A DNA stretch of 64,000 nt, taken from contig NZ_CBDDGH010000001.1 in NCBI RefSeq assembly GCF_965227725.1, forward strand, positions 62,001-126,000, in the 5' to 3' direction. The position numbers and the translations under genes are program-made. Shown in pieces: positions 8,949-17,701 of this stretch; position 1 is the first letter of the stretch, and each line of letters opens with the position of its first letter. Origin of the DNA: Shimia sp965227725. Its GTDB lineage: Bacteria > Pseudomonadota > Alphaproteobacteria > Rhodobacterales > Rhodobacteraceae. The notes below the pieces were generated by a model. That model ran no database searches. It saw only the letters and a program-made list of their open reading frames with translations, and was not told the DNA's origin.

Positions 8949-9578
8949 CTATCTTGTGCCAAACATGCGGTCGCCCGCATCGCCAAGACCCGGCAGGATG
9001 TAGCCTTTTTCGTTCAGACGCTCATCCAGCGCTGCTGTCACGATTGGAACGTCAGGATGCGCTTCTTTCATACGTTGGACACCCTCAGGGGCCGCCAGCA
9101 GGCAAAGGAACAGGATATTGGTCGCGCCTTCTTTCTTCAGAAGATCAATCGCTGCCGCAGAGCTGTTCCCGGTTGCCAACATCGGGTCCACAGCAATCAC
9201 CAAACGCTCGCCAAGCTCGCTAGGCGCTTTGAAATAGTACTGCACCGGCTCCAGCGTTTCTTCGTCGCGGTAAAGACCAACAAAGCCAACACGTGCAGAA
9301 GGCACCAGTTCCAGCATGCCGTCCAGCAGGCCGTTGCCCGCACGCAAGATCGACACCAGCGCCAATTTGCGCCCATCCAGTGTCGGCGCATCCATCTCGA
9401 CCATAGGCGTCTTGATGCGTTTGGTTGTCATCGGCAACTCGCGTGTCACCTCATAGGCCAACAGCTGACTGATCTCGCGCAGCAAGCGACGGAACTCGCC
9501 CGTTGAGGTTGCCTCATCCCGCATGATCGTGAGCTTGTGCTGCACAAGTGGGTGGTTCACTACGGTCAAATGATCCAT
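8949..9578 (-). CDS. upp: Uracil phosphoribosyltransferase
   Basis: The 209-residue enzyme makes UMP from uracil and PRPP. It shows the family N terminus (MDHLTVVNHPLVQHKLTIMR), the mid-protein motif ILRAGNGLLDGML, and the PRPP-binding loop VIAVDPMLATGNSSAAAI. The C-terminal GLGDAGDRMFGT is the uracil-binding end. It is the last gene of the nucleoside operon, and its ATG overlaps the add stop codon (ATGA at 9577-9580), which points to translational coupling. A weak hairpin with short arms (CAGTG/CACTG, 8915-8931) followed by TAAAGATTTT may end the transcript. Uracil released from pyrimidine nucleosides by the upstream enzymes would be its substrate. Confidence 0.96.
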   Translation of the reverse strand: MDHLTVVNHPLVQHKLTIMRDEATSTGEFRRLLREISQLLAYEVTRELPMTTKRIKTPMVEMDAPTLDGRKLALVSILRAGNGLLDGMLELVPSARVGFVGLYRDEETLEPVQYYFKAPSELGERLVIAVDPMLATGNSSAAAIDLLKKEGATNILFLCLLAAPEGVQRMKEAHPDVPIVTAALDERLNEKGYILPGLGDAGDRMFGTR

Positions 9579-10564
9579 CAGGTTTTCTCCAGTCTCTTGG
9601 CCACAATTGCCTTCGTATCTGCGTCACAGAACGCGGCGTCAAGCGCGGTTTTGGTGATCTCGGCAAAATCTGCCTCACCCCAGCCAAAGGCCTTTTCGAG
9701 CATCTCGTATTCGCGCCGCATGGTGGTGTGAAAGAACGGCGGATCATCCGTGCTTACAGTGACCCTCACACCCGCGTCCCGCAATTTCTGGATCGGGTGA
9801 GAGGCAAAGTCGGGATAGACCCCCAGCACCACATTGGATCCGGGGCACACTTCAAGCGTCACCTGACGCGCCACCAGTTCCTTGACCAGATCAGGATCTT
9901 CGATCGAGCGCACGCCATGGCCGATACGTTCCACATTCAGGTCGTTGATCGCATTCCAAACACTTTCCGGCCCGCCAAACTCGCCCGCATGGGTGGTGAG
10001 CTTCAAACCAGCCTCACGCGCCTGATCATAGGCATAGGCAAAATCGCCTTGCGTGAATTGCCCTTCATCACCGCCCATACCAAAGCCAACAATGAAATCG
10101 CCCGCCGTTTCCGCCGCACAGAGCGAGGAGGCACGAGATTTCTCTGGTCCGAAGTGGCGCACCGCCGTGACAACACCGCGCAATGTGATGCCATGCTTGG
10201 CTTCCGCCGCGCTCGCCGCTTCTTCAATGGCGTGCAGATATTCACGCCACGCGCCCACATCGCCGCCTCCGCAGAAATCGGGGCTGATGAAGCTCTCGGT
10301 GTAGACCACACCATTCGCTGCGCTTTCCTCAAGCCAGGCAGATGTCAGCCGCGCAAACTCTTCCGGGCCGGTCAGAACACTGGTCGCCGCCTCATAGACG
10401 CTGAGGAAATGCACAAAGTTCTCAAACGCATAACCACCGTCTTCTGTGAAGACTTTGCTCAGGTCCATCTTCTTTTCATGCGCCAGCTGCTTGATGAAAG
10501 CGGGCGGAGCCGCGCCTTCATGGTGAATGTGCAGCTCGATCTTTTTCAGGTCTGCCACTGTCAT
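9578..10564 (-). CDS. add: Adenosine deaminase
   Basis: The 328-residue zinc enzyme converts adenosine and deoxyadenosine to inosine forms. Metal ligands are visible in KIELHIHHEG (His12, His14), HAGEFGG, and the late Asp pair in STDDPPFF. The general catalytic Glu lies in HAGE and the structural motif ERIGHGVRSIED is intact. Length is typical. The ATG at 10564 overlaps the deoB stop as ATGA and the gene's own stop overlaps the upp ATG, so it sits in a fully coupled operon. Together with deoA, deoB, cdd and upp it gives a complete route for nucleoside breakdown and base salvage. Confidence 0.95.
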   Translation of the reverse strand: MTVADLKKIELHIHHEGAAPPAFIKQLAHEKKMDLSKVFTEDGGYAFENFVHFLSVYEAATSVLTGPEEFARLTSAWLEESAANGVVYTESFISPDFCGGGDVGAWREYLHAIEEAASAAEAKHGITLRGVVTAVRHFGPEKSRASSLCAAETAGDFIVGFGMGGDEGQFTQGDFAYAYDQAREAGLKLTTHAGEFGGPESVWNAINDLNVERIGHGVRSIEDPDLVKELVARQVTLEVCPGSNVVLGVYPDFASHPIQKLRDAGVRVTVSTDDPPFFHTTMRREYEMLEKAFGWGEADFAEITKTALDAAFCDADTKAIVAKRLEKT

Positions 10565-11769
10565 AGGAAACTCCTTCCACGCGGCGGTGTCACGCCAAGA
10601 TGGGACGCCGCAGTCGCGGCCACATCCACAAAATCAATCAATCCAGCCTCACCGGAGCCAACACCGGCACAGAGCACCGGAACGCGCTCCCGGGTGTGGT
10701 CTGTGCCCGGCCAACTCGGGTCATTGCCGTGATCGGCCGTCAGGATCAGCAAATCATCCTCTCGCATCTTCGCGATGAAGGCACCAATCTCGCGGTCAAA
10801 CCACTCCAAAGCGCGTGCATATCCCGCCACGTCGCGGCGATGCCCGTAAAGGCTGTCAAATTCCACAAAATTCGCAAATATCAAGCTGCCGTCCGGCGCG
10901 GTCTCGGCCAGCCCATGCAAATCCTGCATCAGCTTCGCGTCACTGCCTTTGGTGCAGCTGTCAATTCCTGCCATCGTGAAGATGTCGCCAATCTTGCCAA
11001 CACCCAGCACCGCACCGCCCGCGTCCTGTACCCAGTTGGTCAGGATCGGCGCTGGCGGCGCAATCGCAAAGTCGCGCCGGTTGGTGGTCCGGGTGAAACC
11101 CTCTTCCGCATTGCCGACAAACGGACGCGCAATCACGCGGCCGATTTTCATCTCATGCAGGATCGGCGCGAGATCGCGGCACAGATCAATCAAACGCTCC
11201 AGCCCGAAGTGCTCTTCATGCGCTGCGATCTGAAACACGCTGTCCGCAGAGGTGTAACAAATCGGCGCGCCGGATTTCACGTGCGCGGCCCCAAGTTCGC
11301 TGATGATGACCGTGCCAGAGGCGTGGCAATTGCCCAAGATCGCGTCCGTTCCTGCCAACTCGCAGACCTTTGCGACCAGCTCATCCGGGAAGCATGGCGC
11401 GCCTTTGGGGAAATACCCCCAATCCCACGGCACAGGCAGTCCGGCGAGCTCCCAATGGCCCGATGGCGTGTCTTTGCCGGGGCTCTGCTCGCTGGCTGCG
11501 CCCCAGAAGCCAGTTGGCTTTGCATCCAATCCGGGCGTTTCATCTCCGGACGCCAACCGCACCGCCGCGCCCAAGCCAAGCGCATCAAGATGTGGCACAG
11601 TCAGTGGGCCGGACCGCCCCTCCTCCGCCAGCCCCTTGGCGCAGGCCTGCGCGATATGCGCAACCGTGTTCGCACCCGTGTCCGGCAGATCATCGTTGAA
11701 GAACCGCGCAGCATCCACTGCCCCGCCGCAGCCAACGGAATCCATCACCACCAGAAACACACGTGCCAT
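10561..11769 (-). CDS. deoB: Phosphopentomutase
   Basis: The 402-residue enzyme interconverts (deoxy)ribose 1-phosphate and 5-phosphate, taking the product of nucleoside phosphorylases into central metabolism. It belongs to the alkaline-phosphatase superfamily: the metal and nucleophile region is at RVFLVVMDSVGCGGAVDA, the substrate region at DTGANTVAHIA, and C-terminal metal ligands in ILTADHGNDPSWPGTDH. The ATG at 11769 gives the correct N terminus; the open frame reaches 11964, but that extension is an artefact within deoA. Only four bases separate it from the deoA stop, and its own stop overlaps the add ATG. Confidence 0.96.
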   Translation of the reverse strand: MARVFLVVMDSVGCGGAVDAARFFNDDLPDTGANTVAHIAQACAKGLAEEGRSGPLTVPHLDALGLGAAVRLASGDETPGLDAKPTGFWGAASEQSPGKDTPSGHWELAGLPVPWDWGYFPKGAPCFPDELVAKVCELAGTDAILGNCHASGTVIISELGAAHVKSGAPICYTSADSVFQIAAHEEHFGLERLIDLCRDLAPILHEMKIGRVIARPFVGNAEEGFTRTTNRRDFAIAPPAPILTNWVQDAGGAVLGVGKIGDIFTMAGIDSCTKGSDAKLMQDLHGLAETAPDGSLIFANFVEFDSLYGHRRDVAGYARALEWFDREIGAFIAKMREDDLLILTADHGNDPSWPGTDHTRERVPVLCAGVGSGEAGLIDFVDVAATAASHLGVTPPRGRSFL

Positions 11770-11773
11770 CGCC

Positions 11774-13078
11774 CTACCGGCTCCTCTCATGAATAAGCGG
11801 GGGTATATCGGGCATTCCCTCGCCAATGACAATGGCCTTTCGCACCGCCGCCTCAGCCACTGCCGCCGCATCCTCACGCGCCGCATGCAAACGCAGCAGG
11901 GGCTGCCCCGCCTGCACTGTTTCGCCAAGCCGCACCACGTCTGACAGGCCAACCGCAGGGTCAATCACGTCGCTTTCCACCTGGCGGCCGCCGCCTAGAC
12001 CAACAACCGCCAGCCCAAGCGCCTCACCATCAATGGCTTGCACAACGCCAGCTTGCGGTGCCGCAATTTCGCGAATGATCGGCGCTTCCGGCAGGAACCT
12101 CTGCCACTCTTCTGTGAAGCGCATCGGGCCACCCATCGCGGCGACCATGCGCCCGAAGATCTCTGCGGCCTTACCGCTGGACAGCGCGTCAAGCATTCGC
12201 GCGACACCCTCTTCTGCATCCGCCGCCAACCCGGCGTTGGCCAAGAGCACGCCGCCAAGTGACACAGACAGCTCTGCAAGCGGCCCGCCATTTTGTCCGC
12301 AGAGCACCTTCATGCATTCTGCAACCTCAAGCGCATTGCCCAGTGACGCCGCCAAGGGCTGGTTCATGTCGGAAATCACCGCACTTGTGGGACAGCCCGC
12401 AAGGTTCGCCGTGCTGACAAGCGAGTCCGCCAGGGCCTGCGCATCCTCAACGGACTTCATAAACGCGCCAGAGCCGACTTTCACGTCAAGCACCAAGCCC
12501 TCAAGCCCCGCCGCAAGTTTCTTGGACAGAATGGAGGCGGTGATCAGATCGAGGCTTTCAACAGTCGCGGTCACATCGCGGATGGCATAGAGGCGCTTGT
12601 CAGCCGGGGCGATCTCCGCCGTGGCGCTGACAATGGCGCAGCCCACATCGGCCACCACCTCTTTGAAGCGTTCTTCCGTCAGGTTCGTGGACAGCCCCGG
12701 AATGGCCTCCATTTTGTCGAGCGTGCCACCCGTATGCCCCAGGCCGCGCCCGGAAATCATGGGCACATAAGCCCCGCAGGCCGCCAAAGCCGGGGCAAGC
12801 ACCAGCGAAACGCAATCGCCAACGCCACCGGTGGAGTGTTTGTCCAACACCGGGCCGGGCAAATCCCACGCCATACGGTCGCCACTGTCGCGCATCGCAA
12901 GTGTCAGCGCGACGCGGCCCTCCTCTGAAAGTCCGCGCAAGCAAACGCCCATGGCAAAGGCCCCGGCCTGAGCATCAGACACAGTGCCATCCGCGAGGCC
13001 CTTGGCAAACCACGCCAATTCCTCTCGGCTTGGCGTCTCTCCGCGGCGCAGATGCGCGATAATCGCCCGCGCGTCCAT
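11774..13078 (-). CDS. deoA: Thymidine phosphorylase
   Basis: The 434-residue enzyme splits thymidine or deoxyuridine with phosphate into base and deoxyribose 1-phosphate. The family signature covering the phosphate site is clear: DKHSTGGVGDCVSL and SGRGLGHTGGTLDKMEAIPG (about residues 82-130). The C-terminal alpha/beta domain runs from about 340. Length is close to that of E. coli DeoA (440). The ATG at 13078 directly follows the cdd stop codon with no gap. In the operon it acts between cytidine deaminase, which supplies uridine nucleosides, and phosphopentomutase, which takes the sugar phosphate. Confidence 0.96.
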   Translation of the reverse strand: MDARAIIAHLRRGETPSREELAWFAKGLADGTVSDAQAGAFAMGVCLRGLSEEGRVALTLAMRDSGDRMAWDLPGPVLDKHSTGGVGDCVSLVLAPALAACGAYVPMISGRGLGHTGGTLDKMEAIPGLSTNLTEERFKEVVADVGCAIVSATAEIAPADKRLYAIRDVTATVESLDLITASILSKKLAAGLEGLVLDVKVGSGAFMKSVEDAQALADSLVSTANLAGCPTSAVISDMNQPLAASLGNALEVAECMKVLCGQNGGPLAELSVSLGGVLLANAGLAADAEEGVARMLDALSSGKAAEIFGRMVAAMGGPMRFTEEWQRFLPEAPIIREIAAPQAGVVQAIDGEALGLAVVGLGGGRQVESDVIDPAVGLSDVVRLGETVQAGQPLLRLHAAREDAAAVAEAAVRKAIVIGEGMPDIPPLIHERSR

Positions 13079-13498
13079 TTAGTCGCGGTCCTTGTGATCA
13101 GCGCCCATATGATCTGTGCCAAAGGCACCGGGCAGCAGCTCTGCCATGGTCATGGAAACCCGCACGCCCTCCAGATTGGCCAAAGTGACCTTGGTGTCCT
13201 TGCCGCCAAACTCCGCCAGCTTCTGACGACATCCGCCACAGGGGCTCACTGGCTGTTTGCTGTCGGCCACCACAAAAACCTCGGTCAGACGGGTCTCCCC
13301 TGCCGCCACCATGGCCGCGATGGCTCCGGCCTCCGCGCATGTGCCCTCAGGATAGGCAATGTTCTCCACATTGCAGCCTGCGTATTTCACGCCGCCTTCA
13401 GACAGGATCGCCGCCCCAACCTTGAAGTTGGAATAAGGCGCATAGGCGTTTTCACGCACCTCAAATGCAAGGGTTTCAAGGCTTTTGTCTTGGCTCAT
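13079..13498 (-). CDS. cdd: Cytidine deaminase
   Basis: The 139-residue protein is a short, homotetrameric-type cytidine deaminase that converts cytidine and deoxycytidine to uridine forms. The zinc site is complete: Cys54 and the catalytic Glu56 in GTCAEAGAI, and Cys87/Cys90 in PCGGCRQ. The N-terminal motif AYAPYSNFKVGAAI is diagnostic. Its ATG overlaps the stop of the upstream cupin gene (ATGA at 13495-13498) and its stop is adjacent to the deoA start. It therefore lies second in the six-gene operon. Confidence 0.97.
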   Translation of the reverse strand: MSQDKSLETLAFEVRENAYAPYSNFKVGAAILSEGGVKYAGCNVENIAYPEGTCAEAGAIAAMVAAGETRLTEVFVVADSKQPVSPCGGCRQKLAEFGGKDTKVTLANLEGVRVSMTMAELLPGAFGTDHMGADHKDRD

Positions 13499-14583
13499 GT
13501 CTCGATCACTTTCGTCTTAAACGCACCTGACAAGGTCACTTCCAACAGTTCGATGTCGTCGCTTGGCTCGGCGTAGCGGGTTTTCATGCCCGGCGGGATA
13601 ACAAAGGCATCACCGGCTTCAAGCGGGAATGGCGCGCGCTCTTCCCCTTCCAAAAGCATCGTGCCCTTCATCACAAAGGTAAAGTGGATATCCGCGTCAT
13701 GGCGGCTCCACTGTGGTGTGCCCGCGCCCCGGCGCACAACTTGCACACCCGCAACATCTTTGGTGTTGGCCGCAATGGTGGTGTCGCGGCATTCAAATCC
13801 GGGCAAGCGGAACGGCTCCCACGCCGCACCTTCTGCCAGATTGTGCACAAAACGCTGGCCATCCCATTCACGCTCAGGCTGCTCATGGGGTGTCGGCAGC
13901 TCCATCTCATGATCAATCTCAGTGACATGATCGGCTGGCACGCCAATCTCGATCACCTGCAGATCATCACTCGCCTCACAAACCCGATGGCGGATTTCAG
14001 GCGGCTGAATAAAGCAATCGCCCGCATTCAGGCGGCGCATACCCCCCTGATCTTCGTAAAGCACGTCGACCCACCCGTTGACGCAGAAGATCAGCTGAAA
14101 TCCAACCTTATGATAATGCACCATATCCGGCACCGGCCCGCCGTCAGGAATGCGAATGTGGCTCGCGATCATCGCACCGCCCAGCCGATCAGGGACCAGA
14201 TCCCGATAGTGCATTCCGGCCCGCCCGATCACCCAGGGCGCCTGATCCGCAAGCCGCCGCACAACAAAAGAATGCTGCACCTTGGGCAAAACCAGCGGCG
14301 GGTTCAGCTCTTCGATCTCGATTTTTGTGCCATTGGGCGCGGTCAGATGACGCTGTCCGTCAGCAAACCCGTCCGGATCATCGGTTAAAATCCGCAGCGT
14401 GCCCGGCGCTTCTTCAGCCCCCTTCTCAATCCGCAGCCGCAGTCCATGGCCGGAAAACACCGCAATCGTCGGGTCATCCGCGGGATAGATCATGTCCATC
14501 CGCATTTTCAGCACTTTGGTGTAAAACGGGATATCGTCGCGCAATTCCTGCGTTGGCAGGCGAAATTCGGCTTTGATCTCCAA
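13495..14583 (-). CDS. VOC-like domain fused to a double cupin; first gene of the nucleoside operon
   Basis: A 362-residue cytoplasmic protein of unknown function. Residues 1-95 resemble a glyoxalase/VOC fold (ELRDDIPFYTKVLKMRMDM; HGLRLRIEKG). Two cupin barrels follow. The first has PDMVHYHKVGFQLIFCVNG and GDCFIQPPEIRHRV, a full set of metal-binding His residues. The second has WSRHDADIHFTFVMKGTML and GDAFVIPPGMKTRY, with fewer ligands. The gene begins the transcript and is coupled to cdd by an ATGA overlap, so a role in nucleoside, base or pentose metabolism is likely by context. Metal-dependent oxygenase, isomerase or hydrolase chemistry are all possible; no substrate can be named from sequence. 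Confidence 0.75.
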   Translation of the reverse strand: MEIKAEFRLPTQELRDDIPFYTKVLKMRMDMIYPADDPTIAVFSGHGLRLRIEKGAEEAPGTLRILTDDPDGFADGQRHLTAPNGTKIEIEELNPPLVLPKVQHSFVVRRLADQAPWVIGRAGMHYRDLVPDRLGGAMIASHIRIPDGGPVPDMVHYHKVGFQLIFCVNGWVDVLYEDQGGMRRLNAGDCFIQPPEIRHRVCEASDDLQVIEIGVPADHVTEIDHEMELPTPHEQPEREWDGQRFVHNLAEGAAWEPFRLPGFECRDTTIAANTKDVAGVQVVRRGAGTPQWSRHDADIHFTFVMKGTMLLEGEERAPFPLEAGDAFVIPPGMKTRYAEPSDDIELLEVTLSGAFKTKVIET

Positions 14584-14620
14584 GGTGTCACTCTCCGCTC
14601 ATTTGATTGCGCGAGATTGA

Positions 14621-14632
14621 GACCAAATGGTC
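14621..14632. promoter_or_regulatory. Palindrome upstream of the nucleoside operon, possible operator
   Basis: GACCA-AA-TGGTC is a perfect 5-base inverted repeat centred about 43 bases before the start of the first operon gene, inside an imperfect larger TTGA...TCAA frame. Its position suits a repressor, but no regulator gene lies nearby, so this is only a candidate. Confidence 0.3.
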
Positions 14633-14749
14633 AAAAATACAAGCTTGTGCCGTTGCGTCAGATTTGTGCATTTTAACTGGGAGAAAATTGGTTTAAGGCT
14701 GAACTAATTTCTTTTTGACCGCACCCAAAGTGCCAAACAGAGGTCTCCG

Positions 14750-17029
14750 ATGTCTGAAAACCGCAACCAATCCCTGCGCGAGGCGGCGCTGGCCTATCAC
14801 GCCAACCCAAAACCCGGCAAACTGGAGATCCGCGCGACCAAACCGCTCGCCAACGGGCGCGACCTGTCGCGCGCCTATTCCCCCGGCGTGGCCGAGGCCT
14901 GCCTTGAGATCAAAGATGATCCGGCAAATGCCGCGCTCTACACTGCGCGCCAAAACCTTGTGGCGGTGGTCTCCAACGGCTCCGCCGTGCTTGGCCTTGG
15001 CAACATTGGCGCGCTGGCTTCAAAGCCGGTGATGGAGGGCAAGGCTGTTCTCTTTAAGCAATTTGCCAACATCGACTGCTTTGACATCGAGCTGGACGAA
15101 GCAGACCCGGAAAAACTGGCGGACATCGTCTGCGCCATGGGGCCAACGTTTGGTGCGATCAACCTTGAAGACATCAAAGCCCCTGATTGCTTTATCGTGG
15201 AAAAAATCTGCCGCGAGCGGATGAACATCCCGGTGTTTCACGACGACCAACACGGCACCGCCATCGTGGTCGGCGCCGCAGCCACCAACGCATTGCGCGT
15301 GGCGGGCAAAAAGTTTGAAGACATCAAAATTGTCTCCACCGGTGGCGGCGCGGCGGGCATTGCCTGCCTCAACATGCTGGTGAAGCTTGGCGTCAAACGC
15401 GAGAACATCTGGCTCTGCGACATCCACGGGCTCGTCTATGAAGGCCGCGAAGAGGATATGAATCCGCAAAAAGCCGAGTTTGCCCAAAACTCCGAGCTGC
15501 GCACGCTCGAAGAGGTGATCGACGGCGCGGATATGTTCCTCGGCCTGTCCGGGCCGGGCGTCCTCAAACCTGAGCTGGTCGAAAAGATGACCAGCCAGCC
15601 GATCATCTTTGCTCTGGCAAACCCAACTCCAGAAATCATGCCGGATCTGGCACGCAAAGTGGCACCGGATGCGATCATCGCAACCGGCCGCTCCGATTTC
15701 CCAAATCAGGTCAACAACGTCCTGTGCTTCCCGTTCATCTTCCGCGGCGCGCTTGATGTGGGCGCAACAGAGATCAACGATGAAATGTGCGTCGCCTGCG
15801 TGAACGGAATTGCCGAGCTGGCCCGCGCGACCACGTCAGCTGAGGCCGCGGCAGCCTACAAAGGCGAACAGCTGACCTTTGGCGCAGAGTATCTGATCCC
15901 CAAACCGTTTGACCCGCGCCTTGTCGGCGTGGTGTCCGCCGCCGTGGCCCAAGCGGCCATGGACAGCGGCGTCGCGACCCGCCCGATTGAAAACATCGAC
16001 GCCTATGTCCACAAGCTCAATCAATCGGTCTTCAAATCCGCCCTGCTGATGCGTCCGGTGTTTGAGACCGCCCAGAAAGCCTCCCGTCGCATCGTTTTTG
16101 CCGAAGGCGAAGATGAGCGCGTGCTGCGCGGCGCGCAGGCAATTCTGGAAGAGACCACCGAAACCCCCATCCTGATTGGCCGTCCCGAGGTGATCGAAGC
16201 CCGCTGTGAACGCGCGGGCCTATCAATCCGCCCCGGCCGTGATTTCCAGATCGTGAACCCGGAAAACGATCCCCGGTATTATGACTACTGGAACAGCTAT
16301 CATGAGCTGATGGAGCGCGAGGGGGTCACACCTGATCTGGCCAAGGCCATCATGCGCACCAACACCACGGCAATCGGCGCGATTATGGTGCACCGCGAGG
16401 AGGCCGACAGCCTGATCTGCGGCACCTTTGGTGAATACCGCTGGCACCTCAACTATGTTGAACAGGTGCTGGGCAAAGGCACACTCTCTCCGCATGGCGC
16501 GCTGTCCTTGATGATTTTGGAAGATGGTCCGCTCTTCATCGCCGATACGCAGGTGCATGAGCTGCCAAGCCCTGAGGACATCGCCCGCATCGCGGAAGGC
16601 GCCGCGCGTCACGTGCGCCGGTTTGGTCTGGAGCCAAAAATCGCCCTGTGCTCGCAAAGCCAGTTTGGCAACCACCGTCAGGGCTCCGGCAAGCGTCTGC
16701 GCGAAGCCATCGCAATCTTGGACAGCAAGCCGCGCGATTTTGCCTATGAAGGGGAAATGAACGTGGACACCGCGCTTGACCCAGAGCTGCGCAGCCGCAT
16801 TTTCCCGCGCACGCGCCTTGAAGGGGCCGCCAACGTGCTGGTCTTTGCCCACGCCGATGCGGCGTCAGGGGTGCGTAACATCCTGAAAATGCGCGCTGAT
16901 GCCTTGGAAGTTGGGCCGATCCTGATGGGCATGGGCAACCGCGCCCATATTGTCAGCCCATCCATCACGCCACGCGGCCTGCTGAACATGGCCGCTATTG
17001 CTGGCTCTCCGGTCACCCACTACGGCTAA
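14750..17029 (+). CDS. maeB: NADP-dependent malic enzyme with C-terminal phosphotransacetylase-like domain
   Basis: The 759-residue protein decarboxylates malate to pyruvate. The N-terminal 430 residues form the malic enzyme: SRAYSPGVAEACLEI, the metal site VFHDDQHGTAIVVGAAATNA, and the dinucleotide-binding stretch IVSTGGGAAGIACLNML. The remaining 320 residues are phosphate acetyltransferase-like (KASRRIVFAEGEDERVLRGA onward), which in MaeB proteins is usually regulatory, binding acetyl-CoA, rather than catalytic. Length and order match the MaeB type. The 166 bases upstream hold its promoter and that of the nucleoside operon, which runs the other way. Confidence 0.94.
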   Translation: MSENRNQSLREAALAYHANPKPGKLEIRATKPLANGRDLSRAYSPGVAEACLEIKDDPANAALYTARQNLVAVVSNGSAVLGLGNIGALASKPVMEGKAVLFKQFANIDCFDIELDEADPEKLADIVCAMGPTFGAINLEDIKAPDCFIVEKICRERMNIPVFHDDQHGTAIVVGAAATNALRVAGKKFEDIKIVSTGGGAAGIACLNMLVKLGVKRENIWLCDIHGLVYEGREEDMNPQKAEFAQNSELRTLEEVIDGADMFLGLSGPGVLKPELVEKMTSQPIIFALANPTPEIMPDLARKVAPDAIIATGRSDFPNQVNNVLCFPFIFRGALDVGATEINDEMCVACVNGIAELARATTSAEAAAAYKGEQLTFGAEYLIPKPFDPRLVGVVSAAVAQAAMDSGVATRPIENIDAYVHKLNQSVFKSALLMRPVFETAQKASRRIVFAEGEDERVLRGAQAILEETTETPILIGRPEVIEARCERAGLSIRPGRDFQIVNPENDPRYYDYWNSYHELMEREGVTPDLAKAIMRTNTTAIGAIMVHREEADSLICGTFGEYRWHLNYVEQVLGKGTLSPHGALSLMILEDGPLFIADTQVHELPSPEDIARIAEGAARHVRRFGLEPKIALCSQSQFGNHRQGSGKRLREAIAILDSKPRDFAYEGEMNVDTALDPELRSRIFPRTRLEGAANVLVFAHADAASGVRNILKMRADALEVGPILMGMGNRAHIVSPSITPRGLLNMAAIAGSPVTHYG

Positions 17030-17045
17030 CGTCTGAAGCACTTAG

Positions 17046-17068
17046 CGGCGGGCGCCCAAAGCCCGCCG
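17046..17068. terminator. Hairpin between convergent maeB and yceI
   Basis: CGGCGGGC pairs perfectly with GCCCGCCG across seven bases, 16 bases after the maeB stop. There is no T run on either side, so termination here would be weak or need Rho. A second inverted repeat, CCGCTCA/TGAGCGG at 17071-17090, overlaps the stop of the convergent gene. Confidence 0.4.
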
Positions 17069-17074
17069 TACCGC

Positions 17075-17701
17075 TCAACTGTCTGAGCGGTTCACCCGCG
17101 CAAGGATGCGCAAATCAATGGTTGGCCCCACCAGATCGGGATAGCCATCCGCGCCGAACTCCCGCCGATCCAGACTGCCCGTCAGCAAAATCGACAGCTT
17201 GTCCAGATCGCCAGCATCAGTCCCGCGCTGACGGAACAGCTGCGCCGCCAGCGTCACTGGGCGCGACACGCCCCGCACTGTCAGATCCCCCAGCACCTTG
17301 GCCCCGTGAATCGTGCCCGAAATTTCACGCGCAACAAAACGGATGGTGGGGTGGTTGCTGGCATCAAGCACCTGCGCGCCCTTAAGCGCCTCTGTGGCAA
17401 AGAGGAACCCTGCCTTTGCCCGCTTGGGGCTCAGGGTCACATCAATCTTGCTGCGGGAGACATTGCCCAGATCCAACTGCAGATCTGCTGCCTCAACCGG
17501 CATCTGACCTTCTGTGCCGTCCTGATTGAAGTAATAGGTGAAGCCAACAACGCTGGCCGATTTATCAAGCTCATATTGCACGGGCGCCGCCTGCGCGGGT
17601 TGCGCAACAGCCCCACCAAGCAGTGTCACAGCCGCCAAAACGCGCAAGCCACTCCAAAGACCATGACGTCTTCCTTTCACGCTAACCAATGTCCCAATCA
17701 T
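17075..17701 (-). CDS. YceI-family periplasmic lipid-binding protein
   Basis: A 208-residue exported protein. A signal peptide of about 39 residues (RVLAAVTLLGGAVAQPAQA) precedes a lipocalin-like YceI domain: VQYELDKSASVVGFTYYF at its start, SKIDVTLSPKRAKAGFLFA in the middle, HPTIRFVAREI and GDLTVRGVSRPVTLAA near the end. YceI proteins bind isoprenoid or fatty lipids in the periplasm. The gene stands alone, convergent with maeB. No cytochrome b561 partner, often found beside YceI, is present. Family assignment is confident; ligand unknown. Confidence 0.88.
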   Translation of the reverse strand: MIGTLVSVKGRRHGLWSGLRVLAAVTLLGGAVAQPAQAAPVQYELDKSASVVGFTYYFNQDGTEGQMPVEAADLQLDLGNVSRSKIDVTLSPKRAKAGFLFATEALKGAQVLDASNHPTIRFVAREISGTIHGAKVLGDLTVRGVSRPVTLAAQLFRQRGTDAGDLDKLSILLTGSLDRREFGADGYPDLVGPTIDLRILARVNRSDS

